From Flavobacteriales bacterium (GTDB taxonomy: Bacteria > Bacteroidota > Bacteroidia > Flavobacteriales > Weeksellaceae), in assembly GCA_020635515.1 (NCBI GenBank), contig JACJZS010000002.1, positions 868,001-932,000 on the forward strand: a stretch of 64,000 nucleotides of DNA, given 5' to 3'. The notes beneath the pieces are model-generated. The model saw nothing but the letters and a program-made list of their open reading frames with translations, was not told where the DNA came from and did not search any database. Shown piece by piece: positions 17,659 through 25,700 of this stretch. The position numbers were made by a program, and so were the translations under genes. Every line of letters begins with the position of its first letter. Positions within the stretch are counted from its first letter, which is position 1.

Positions 17659-19014
17659 ATGTTCAAGAAGATATTAATTGCAAATAGAGGAGAGATTGCT
17701 ATGCGCATCATAAGAACCTGTCATGAAATGGGAATTAAAACAGTTGCTGTTTATTCTACTGCAGATAAAGAAAGTCTACATGTTCGGTTTGCAGACGAAG
17801 CGGTTTGTATAGGTCCTCCTGCAAGCAAAGACTCTTATCTGAATACTAAAAATATTATTTCTGCTGCAGAAATTACTAATGCAGATGCAATACATCCTGG
17901 ATATGGTTTTCTATCTGAAAATGCAGCATTTTCTAGAACATGTCAAAAAAATGGAATAAAATTCATAGGTGCTCTTCCTGAACACATAGATAGAATGGGA
18001 GATAAAGCTAGTGCAAAACAAACCATGATAGAAGCAGGTGTACCTTGTGTACCTGGGTCTGATGGACTTTTAGAAGACTTAGCTACTGCAAAAAAAGTAG
18101 CAAAAGAAATTGGATATCCTGTAATGCTAAAAGCTACCGCAGGTGGTGGTGGGAAAGGAATGCGTGCAATCTGGAAAGAAGATGAAATTGAAAAAGCATG
18201 GGAATCCGCTGTACAGGAAGCAACTGCTGCCTTTGGAAACGGATCTATGTATATGGAAAAACTCATAGAAGAGCCTAGACATATCGAAATCCAAATTGCT
18301 GGCGACCAAACGGGAAAAGCATGCCACTTATCTGAAAGAGATTGCTCTATACAACGTAGACACCAAAAACTAGTAGAAGAAACTCCTTCTCCATTCATGA
18401 CAAAAGAATTAAGAGATAAAATGGGAGAAGCTGCCGTAAAAGCTGCGGAATACATCGGATACGAAGGGGTTGGTACTGTAGAATTCTTAGTAGATAAACA
18501 CAGAAATTTCTACTTTATGGAAATGAATACTCGTATACAAGTAGAACACCCAATAACCGAACAGGTAGTTGATTATGATTTAGTTAGAGAACAAATTTTA
18601 TTAGCTTATGGGAAAAGTATTTCAGGAAGAAACTACTATCCTAAATTACATTCCATTGAATGCAGGATAAACGCTGAAGACCCACTTAACGACTTTAGAC
18701 CTTCTCCTGGAAAAATTACCGAGCTTAATAAACCAGGAGGACATGGAGTTCGAGTAGATACACACGTATACTCAGGATACTCAATCCCTCCTTACTATGA
18801 TTCTATGATTGCCAAACTAATTACCACCGCACAAACACGCGAAGAGGCAATTGCTAAAATGAGAAGAGCTTTAGACGAATTTTATATCGAAGGTGTAAAA
18901 ACTACAATACCATTCCATAGACAATTGATGGATAATAAAGATTTCATCGCAGGCAACTATACTACTAAATTTATGGAGGATTTTAAAATTAATCCTCAAT
19001 ATTCGGTAGAATAA
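17659..19014 (+). CDS. accC: Acetyl-CoA carboxylase biotin carboxylase subunit
   Basis: 451 residues, full length. It begins MFKKILIANRGEIAMRIIRTC and has the ATP-grasp glycine loop KATAGGGGKGMRAIW, the HLSERDCSIQRRHQKLVEE segment, FYFMEMNTRIQVEHPITE and a C-terminal biotin-carboxylase domain (ECRINAEDP). It carboxylates the biotin on AccB using ATP and bicarbonate. The C-terminal region lacks biotinyl and carboxyltransferase domains, so it is the stand-alone AccC type. It forms an operon with accB. The carboxyltransferase genes accA and accD are not in this window. Confidence 0.98.
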   Translation: MFKKILIANRGEIAMRIIRTCHEMGIKTVAVYSTADKESLHVRFADEAVCIGPPASKDSYLNTKNIISAAEITNADAIHPGYGFLSENAAFSRTCQKNGIKFIGALPEHIDRMGDKASAKQTMIEAGVPCVPGSDGLLEDLATAKKVAKEIGYPVMLKATAGGGGKGMRAIWKEDEIEKAWESAVQEATAAFGNGSMYMEKLIEEPRHIEIQIAGDQTGKACHLSERDCSIQRRHQKLVEETPSPFMTKELRDKMGEAAVKAAEYIGYEGVGTVEFLVDKHRNFYFMEMNTRIQVEHPITEQVVDYDLVREQILLAYGKSISGRNYYPKLHSIECRINAEDPLNDFRPSPGKITELNKPGGHGVRVDTHVYSGYSIPPYYDSMIAKLITTAQTREEAIAKMRRALDEFYIEGVKTTIPFHRQLMDNKDFIAGNYTTKFMEDFKINPQYSVE

Positions 19015-19034
19015 GCCCAAAATCCCCCATAAAA

Positions 19035-19065
19035 GTGTTAAAGTTTTGCTAAATTATGTTAACAC
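19035..19065. other. Inverted repeat GTGTTAA-N17-TTAACAC between accC and an NlpC/P60 gene
   Basis: 7-bp arms at 19035-19041 and 19059-19065, 20 bp after accC. It could be a weak terminator or an operator for the following lipoprotein gene, but no T tract follows. A 10-bp perfect palindrome, ATTCGCGAAT, lies further on at 19095-19104, 30 bp before the next gene, and could be a regulator site. Confidence 0.3.
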
Positions 19066-19133
19066 CATTATGAGTTTAGTGTCAAGATTACTATATTCGC
19101 GAATCGTTTTATGTAAACTATACACTTTTTCTC

Positions 19134-19754
19134 ATGGTTGTTCTAAGAATTTTAACTTTCTCTTTATTAGTCCTTACTTTACACTCGTGTGCAGTAAGTT
19201 CAAAAGCGGTACTTAGTGATGATGTTAATTTTAATTATTTAACATTAGAAAAACCACAAATTAGTGTAGAAATACCAGAAAATACTATATCTAATAGTGT
19301 TCCTAAAATAACAGAATTTCAAATTAAAACTGCCGACTTGGTTTGTTTAGAAGAAAACATGAAGAATCAAAAGATTAACACTTTGCTTTCTTCGGCTTAC
19401 TCTTACCTAGGAACTCCTTACAGATATGGAGGTACAACTAGAAGTGGTATCGACTGTTCTGCGTTTGTTATGCATTCATTTGCTTCACTTGATATCCAGT
19501 TGCCACGAACTTCAAGATTTCAAGCTCAAGAAGGAGAGCAAATTGAATTATCTGATGTACAAAAAGGAGATTTATTGTTTTTTGCTCCATCTGGTTATAG
19601 TCGCTCCATTTCTCACGTAGGAATAGTAGAAGAAATCACAGAAGATGGAATTAAATTTATTCATGCCGCATCTTCAAAAGGAGTTTCAATCGCCTCACTA
19701 AAAGATAGTTATTGGTCTAAAAGATACAGAAAAGCAATACGTATTATTCTATAA
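19134..19754 (+). CDS. NlpC/P60 (C40) peptidoglycan hydrolase lipoprotein
   Basis: 206 residues. A lipoprotein signal peptide ends at Cys19 (LHSCAV). The NlpC/P60 domain covers the C-terminal half, with the catalytic Cys108 in GIDCSAFV, His161 in SHVGIV and third residue His177 in FIHAAS. Such enzymes cut peptide cross-links in peptidoglycan, commonly D-Glu-dipeptide bonds. There is an 80-residue linker without known domains before the catalytic part. It appears monocistronic. A second, shorter C40 lipoprotein is encoded at 62060-62557. Confidence 0.93.
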   Translation: MVVLRILTFSLLVLTLHSCAVSSKAVLSDDVNFNYLTLEKPQISVEIPENTISNSVPKITEFQIKTADLVCLEENMKNQKINTLLSSAYSYLGTPYRYGGTTRSGIDCSAFVMHSFASLDIQLPRTSRFQAQEGEQIELSDVQKGDLLFFAPSGYSRSISHVGIVEEITEDGIKFIHAASSKGVSIASLKDSYWSKRYRKAIRIIL

Positions 19755-19994
19755 ATAGAAATTACAAAATCTCTTTAAACTATCACTTCTCCAAATACGT
19801 ACACAATACACTTTGGTGTAGTTCGTTAAAAAAATAGCATTAGCTTTATGTTTAATTAATGTTAACTCCAATTTAACTAAAGATAGCTTCAGAAAAGATT
19901 ATTGTCTAATAAACACATTGTTAAGTAGAGTCACAAGAGACATAAATCATCTCAAAAGTATATTCTTTTGTTTTTTTCCTATTGAAAATATGCT

Positions 19995-20002
19995 TATATT
20001 TG
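19995..20002 (+). promoter_or_regulatory. Probable -7 box upstream of the 20043 gene
   Basis: TATATTTG matches TAnnTTTG, 40 bp before the ATG at 20043. A small hairpin (CAAAAG/CTTTTG at 19953-19970, then a T run) lies just upstream and may end the preceding transcript. The remainder of the 288-bp gap holds nothing that I can name. Confidence 0.5.
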
Positions 20003-20042
20003 TGGTGTAAAAACAACACTGAAAATAAAAACTTAAACAATC

Positions 20043-21164
20043 ATGAAAAAATCTATTCTATTTATACTTGTTCTATGTTCACTAAATGTGAGTTATGGAC
20101 AAACTGTAAGTAAAACAAAAGAAGCGGAGAAACCCGCTTCAACCGAATCAGACAAAGATTCTTTTCCTGCGAGTCACTACATTTCTCAACTTGAAGAAAG
20201 CAAAAAGTATTCAAAAAACAAAAAGAAAAGAACAGAAAAATCATACTACATTGCTCCTGAGAAACAGAAAAGCTCAGTAACAGCATCTAGCAAATCTTCT
20301 TCTAACGCAAAACAGGAAGAAAAAATTTCTGCTAAAGTAGACGTAAACATACAAAGAGATGCATTATCAAAGCAGTACTCTATCATAAAAAAGCAAGTAG
20401 CTACAATGCTAAACCCAGGTGCTGCACAAATAGACCCTAGTGCACTAAGCGAACTTGTCGCTGTGAATTCTGAATTTAAAAATCTCTTTATTGCTAGTCG
20501 AGGAACAGAGCAAGACATTACAGATACGGAAAAGAGTGTAATTCAGAAAAGTATGGATAGAAATAAAGCTATTCAAAAACAATTAGTAAACCTAATGTCT
20601 TCGAACCAAAAAGATTTAAATGAGAAAATCTTTAATGAATTTCAATCTTCGGTTACTATATTTGACAATTACTTTAAAGCTAAAGCAAAAACATATACTG
20701 CTACTGCTGTAAACACTGATAGCTCGTACGAAGATTTCAAAAAAGGAGAAATGCAACTTTTTGGTGATATACAAAGAACCATATTCGGAATAAAAGATTT
20801 TATAGATTTTGAAATTGAGAACAAACACAATAGAGTGTATATCCCTGTTCACCAAAGTGAGATTTTTGAAAATAGATATTTAACACGAAACGGAAAATTA
20901 CTTATCTCTACCATCTCTAAAATTTTAAAAGAAAACGAGAATCTGTTTTTAACCGTAGTACGAAGTGAAATTTCTGCTTCTCACAAAAAAGAACAAGATC
21001 AAAATGAGAATCTAACAGTACTTCTAAATCAACTACGAATTGCTATGAGAGATAGTAATTATCCTGACAGAGTATTGGTAGTACAAGCAAATAGCTTAAA
21101 TTCACTTCACAAAAAAGATTCAGAACCTCTAAAAGACGTTTATACGTTTATAATTTCAAATTAA
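20043..21164 (+). CDS. Uncharacterised secreted protein with possible degenerate OmpA-like C terminus
   Basis: 373 residues. A Sec signal peptide (MKKSILFILVLCSLNVSYGQ) precedes about 90 Lys/Ser/Glu-rich, probably disordered residues, then a helical central region. The last ~110 residues (VYIPVHQSEIFEN to VYTFIISN) run beta-alpha-beta in the manner of OmpA/MotB peptidoglycan-binding domains: an opening strand, a GKLLISTISKIL helix, a LTVVRSE strand, an LNQLRIAMRDSNYP helix and a RVLVVQANS strand. The peptidoglycan-binding Asp and Arg motif is not clear, so this is a fold guess. It is monocistronic, with its own promoter box and a strong terminator after it. The function is unknown. Confidence 0.7.
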   Translation: MKKSILFILVLCSLNVSYGQTVSKTKEAEKPASTESDKDSFPASHYISQLEESKKYSKNKKKRTEKSYYIAPEKQKSSVTASSKSSSNAKQEEKISAKVDVNIQRDALSKQYSIIKKQVATMLNPGAAQIDPSALSELVAVNSEFKNLFIASRGTEQDITDTEKSVIQKSMDRNKAIQKQLVNLMSSNQKDLNEKIFNEFQSSVTIFDNYFKAKAKTYTATAVNTDSSYEDFKKGEMQLFGDIQRTIFGIKDFIDFEIENKHNRVYIPVHQSEIFENRYLTRNGKLLISTISKILKENENLFLTVVRSEISASHKKEQDQNENLTVLLNQLRIAMRDSNYPDRVLVVQANSLNSLHKKDSEPLKDVYTFIISN

Positions 21165-21186
21165 AGTCACTTACAAGTTTTCATAG

Positions 21187-21232
21187 AAAAGAGTTTTTTC
21201 TCAGTAGAGAAAGAGCTCTTTTTGTTTTTTTT
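21187..21232 (+). terminator. Rho-independent terminator after the 20043 gene
   Basis: Long hairpin: AAAAGAGTTTTTTCTC (21187-21202) pairs with GAGAAAGAGCTCTTTT (21207-21222), 16 bp with two G-U pairs and an AGTA loop, followed by TGTTTTTTTT. Confidence 0.85.
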
Positions 21233-21271
21233 ATGTAAAACGAATTATTTTTATAATCGGTAAAAAAGTAA

Positions 21272-21279
21272 TAAATTTG
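21272..21279 (+). promoter_or_regulatory. Probable -7 box of tig
   Basis: TAAATTTG matches TAnnTTTG, 27 bp before the tig ATG. It lies after the upstream terminator, so tig is an independent unit. Confidence 0.55.
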
Positions 21280-21306
21280 CAGACTTTAAATTAAATACAG
21301 ATAATT

Positions 21307-22608
21307 ATGAATATCTCTCATTCGGAAATCGATAATCTAGAATCTATACTAACCATCTCAATTACTCAAGAGGATTTATCTCCAAAAGTTGAACAGAAAT
21401 TAAAAGAATACCGAAAAAAAGCACAAGTTCCAGGTTTTAGAAAAGGAATGACTCCTATGAGTTATATTCGTAAACAATACGAACCTTCTGTAAAGTATGA
21501 AGAAATCAATCAACTTATCAGTGATTCCGTTTCTAAATACATTCAAGATAACCAACTTGATTTAATTGCAAATGCAATTCCTGTAGCTAAGGACGAACTT
21601 GACTTGGATTCTCAAGAAATAAATTTTGACTTTAAACTTGGTTTTAAACCTGAGCTAAATATTGATTTATCCTCAATAGAAGTTCCTTATTACAATATAA
21701 AAGCAACTGAAGAAAGTATAGAAGAAGCTTTAGCGAATATAAAAAATCAGTTTTCTACAAGCGAAGCTCAAGATATCATTGATGCAGATTCTAATATTCA
21801 AATAGATATTCTGTTTAATGACGAAGAAAAACCTAAAAAACCTCTTTTTGTAAAACTAGAGATGCTAAAAGATGAAGCTCTTTTAAATGGTAAAAAGGTT
21901 GGCGATGTAGTAGAAACGACATCAGATAATTTCTTGAAAGACGAAGAAAGAACTAAGTCTATCTTTTCATTAGATGATGAAAAAACATCAGAAAAATTCT
22001 CAATAGAGGTTAAAGAAATCAATAAACAGATAGAACCTGAGTTAAATGAGGAACTATTTAAAAAAGTATATCCTTCGGAAGAGATAAAAACACTAGATGA
22101 ATTAAAAGAAAAAATCAAGGAAGAATCGGAGAAATACTACGTAGAAAGTTCAGATATATACTTCTATAATCAAGCTACAGAAAAACTTATAGAAACCGTT
22201 GATTGTCCTCTTCCAGAAGGTTTTTTAATCCAAACTATACAAAATTCAGGAAAAGAACAATTAGACTTAGAAAAGGCAACAGAAGAGTTTGAAAAATCTA
22301 AAAGCGGATACAAATACCAGCTTATAGAAAACAAAATACTTGATGATAACAAAATTCAACCTGACTACAAAGAACTACTTGATTACATTAAATCATCTAT
22401 AAAAAAACAATTGGAGTCTTATGGTATGAGCACTATTACAGATGAGCAATTGCAAGAATTTGTAAATCATACTTTGAAAGACCAAAATCAAATAGCACGA
22501 TATTCTGGAGAGCTAAATAGAATAAAAATAATTTCTATTCTAAAGGAAAAAACCAATCCACAAGAGAAAGAAATTAATATAGATGAATTCTCTGAAATGG
22601 TGAAATAA
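21307..22608 (+). CDS. tig: Trigger factor, ribosome-associated chaperone
   Basis: 433 residues. The N-terminal ribosome-binding domain carries VPGFRKGMTPMSYIRKQY, the equivalent of the GFRxGxxP ribosome-docking signature. A divergent central PPIase-like domain (FDFKLGFKPELNIDLSS onward) and a long helical C-terminal arm domain (PLPEGFLIQTI, the two C-terminal arms) follow. Trigger factor shields nascent chains at the exit tunnel. The PPIase part is poorly conserved, usual in Bacteroidota. In this window it is not linked to clpP/clpX. It ends in a strong hairpin. Confidence 0.95.
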   Translation: MNISHSEIDNLESILTISITQEDLSPKVEQKLKEYRKKAQVPGFRKGMTPMSYIRKQYEPSVKYEEINQLISDSVSKYIQDNQLDLIANAIPVAKDELDLDSQEINFDFKLGFKPELNIDLSSIEVPYYNIKATEESIEEALANIKNQFSTSEAQDIIDADSNIQIDILFNDEEKPKKPLFVKLEMLKDEALLNGKKVGDVVETTSDNFLKDEERTKSIFSLDDEKTSEKFSIEVKEINKQIEPELNEELFKKVYPSEEIKTLDELKEKIKEESEKYYVESSDIYFYNQATEKLIETVDCPLPEGFLIQTIQNSGKEQLDLEKATEEFEKSKSGYKYQLIENKILDDNKIQPDYKELLDYIKSSIKKQLESYGMSTITDEQLQEFVNHTLKDQNQIARYSGELNRIKIISILKEKTNPQEKEINIDEFSEMVK

Positions 22609-22643
22609 ATCACTACATTTATCTTTACATTAAATAATGAATG

Positions 22644-22684
22644 AATATAGCTAAAATTGTGTATTTTAGCTATATTTGTTTGTT
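22644..22684 (+). terminator. Terminator of tig, overlapping the next promoter
   Basis: Perfect 14-bp stem: AATATAGCTAAAAT (22644-22657) pairs with ATTTTAGCTATATT (22663-22676) around a 5-nt loop, followed by TGTTTGTT. The distal arm contains TATATTTG (22671-22678), a -7 box for the gene starting at 22703, so one element probably ends one gene and starts another. Confidence 0.8.
22671..22678 (+). promoter_or_regulatory. Probable -7 box of the 22703 surface-protein gene
   Basis: TATATTTG, matching TAnnTTTG, 25 bp before the ATG. It lies inside the distal arm of the tig terminator. Confidence 0.5.
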
Positions 22685-22702
22685 AACTAGTTTTGGGAAT
22701 CT

Positions 22703-25700
22703 ATGAGAAAAGCTGTCATTTATATTGCATTGTTTATTACATGTATATCGTATAGTCAAAAATCATTTACAAAAGTAAATGCAAGTGACATTGTTGTTTC
22801 ATGCTCCAATCCTCTAGATACCAACGGATGCATTCAGGCAACTTCTTCTTACACTACTATACAAGCAACTTCTTCTTACAACGTTTCTTCTATAAACTAC
22901 AGTCCTGTTATTCCTTATAACCAAGGGACGATAGTGAATTTATCTAAAGATGATGTTTTTTCAGACTTAATTGACATTGGCTTTAAATTCGATTTTTATG
23001 GAGAAACCTACGAACAAGTTGTAATTTCTGAAAATGGAATTGTGAGTTTTAATCCTAATAATGCTGGACTCGATGCTTCTTGGAATATAGGAGGAACAAT
23101 ACCGAGTGCAAATGTTTTATTCAACTCAATTTTCGGTGTCTTTCATGATTTATCAAACCTTAGTAATAATTTCACTTGTAATGATAATCCAGCGACTCCT
23201 GAAAATGAATGCGGTAATATAAGAATTGAAACCATAGGAACTGCTCCTTTTAGAATGTTTATAGTCAATTATGATGGAATGACTCAGTTCAATTGTAATC
23301 TTAAAACTACTACACAAATCGTACTTTATGAAACATTCAATGAAATCGATGTCTTTGTAAAAGACAAACCTGCTACTTGTGATGATGCTAATGAAAAAAA
23401 TGCGCTACTTGGAATACAAAACCAAAATGGAACTAAAGCAAGCGTTCCACCTAGTAGAAATACAGGTGATTGGGCAGCCACCAATGAAGCTTGGAATTTT
23501 AAACCCAATGGAAGCTCTAGTACACGTGTTGAGTGGATTACAGATAATACTGTTATTTCTACTCAGCAAAACCCACTTCTTTGCGTAGACCAAGACACAA
23601 ACTACACTGTAAAAACATACTACACCTTGTCTGATGGAACAGAAGCTCAGTTTCAAGATACCATGAACCTTACTTTCACAAATGATTATCCTAAAGCAGT
23701 TCCTGTAAATTACCAAAGATGTGACTCCGACTCTAACGGAAGCGAAGCAATCGACTTGTATGATTTAGAACCTAAAATTACCAACGGACAAATAGGTTTA
23801 ACTTTAACTTTCTATTCTTCTAAAGCAAATGCAATAAGCGGGACACCACTAAGCAACTCAACTATTACGCTAAATAACACCTCTCCAATCACATATTATT
23901 ATAAACTAGAACGTTCTCCTGGTTGTTTTTCCATTGATAGTGTGACTGTTCAGATGGTAAAAAGTCCTACCAATCAACTAACTACACCTTATGTTTTATG
24001 CGATATAGGTAATAATAATACCGAAACAATCAGTGATTTAAATAAAGAGTTCGATGAGTTAGTAAAAGGAAGTCAACTTGATGTAAACATCTCGTACCAT
24101 TTAACTCAACTAGATGCAGATAACAATAGAAATCCTATCACTAATTTCATTGTAACTCCTGTCAATAATACCATATACACAAGGATAGACGTAAATGGCG
24201 AATGTGCTATTTCAAGTCCTATTCAGATTGACTTGGTTGCAATTCCTAATTCTACTACAATCACAATTCCTCCTATATGCGACCATGGAAATGATTCAAG
24301 AGAAAATTATAATTTCGCACAACATGAAAGTAGCATTCCTGGATATGGAACAAATTCTATCTCGTATTACCTTACCGAAGCAGACGCAGAGCAAAAAATA
24401 AATTTTCAAACAAGACCTACATCAATATTGGTAAATAGCTCCCCTTTTACCGTTTATGTTCGCTCAGAAAACCCTTCTACAGGTTGTTTTTCTATAAGTA
24501 CATTAAATATCTCTTTTAAACCTGGAATAGCTGAAAATATTGAGAATTATGAATTCGACCCAAAATGTGACTTGGAACTAGATGGAGAAGTTTTTAACCT
24601 AAATGATGCTATTCCATTTATGACTTCAAACCCTTCTAAGTACAATATCACTTTTTATAACCCTCAGAACCCAACCGTTCCCTTATCTGGAACCGCAATA
24701 ACAAACCATATAGAATACACAAGCGAAGGTCTTTTTTATGTAGTTTTTGAAGATAAAATTACAGGTTGTGAATTAAAACGAAGTATTGGTGTGCACGTTG
24801 TTTTTATTCCTGAAGCAAAAGCAAAAACATTTACCAAATGTAATCCTGAACCTGGAGAAGAAGTTTCCTTTTCTCTTGGCGGATACAACAGATCTATAAT
24901 TGGCGATCAGCTTCCATTCGAAATTTTATGGTTTAAAAATGAAAATGATGCAATTAGTGCTGTTGATATAGATGACCCTAATGCAATTGGCAGTATTAAT
25001 ATAACCGAAGATACAGATGTATGGATTAAGATGTTTTATGAAGACACCAGTTGTTTCTCCACAGAAAAGATACAGTTAAAACTGAAAAATGAAATAGATA
25101 TTGTAGGAGTACCTAAAGCTATTAATTTTAAAATTTGTGACTTTCTAAACAATAACACTGAAACAATTAATTTAAATAACGAATTCGCACAACAATTAGC
25201 AGGAGATAGTATAAACAGCTATAAAATAAGCTACTACGAAGCTCTAAACACTGATGGAAATCCAATAAGACGTATTAATCGAACGAGCTACAATATATTA
25301 TCGAACGACCAAACTGAAATTTATGCTGTTACTACCAACGATTATTGTGGAAAAACGATATCAAAAATTAATATCCTAAAAAATGCAGTAGAATTAACCG
25401 AATACGCAACTGTACTCTGTAGTGTATACAATGTAAACCTTAATGATTATTTGGTTGAAATGAATCCTAGTTATGGAAGCTACATTACTTCGTATTTTTC
25501 CTCTTACAATTTGGCTATAAATGATGTACCTACTGACCAGCTACCAAATACAGCAAGTTTAAACTTAGGCAACAATGTCTTTTGGGTTCGTATGGAAACC
25601 AGTGATGGATGTTATAATGTTAAAAAACTTACATTAACCCTTGTAGATACTCCATATGTAGCGACAAATCCTCTTGGAGTATGTGACACCTTAAATGACA

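Noticed and set aside
17943..18455. Long open frame on the minus strand inside accC
   Set aside because: It is antisense to a fully conserved enzyme, has a Ser/Pro/Cys-rich composition typical of antisense frames, and shows no start signal or family motif.
19755..20042. tRNA, small RNA or IS remnant in the long gap
   Set aside because: No cloverleaf arms, terminal inverted repeats or transposase fragments were seen; only a -7 box and a weak hairpin.
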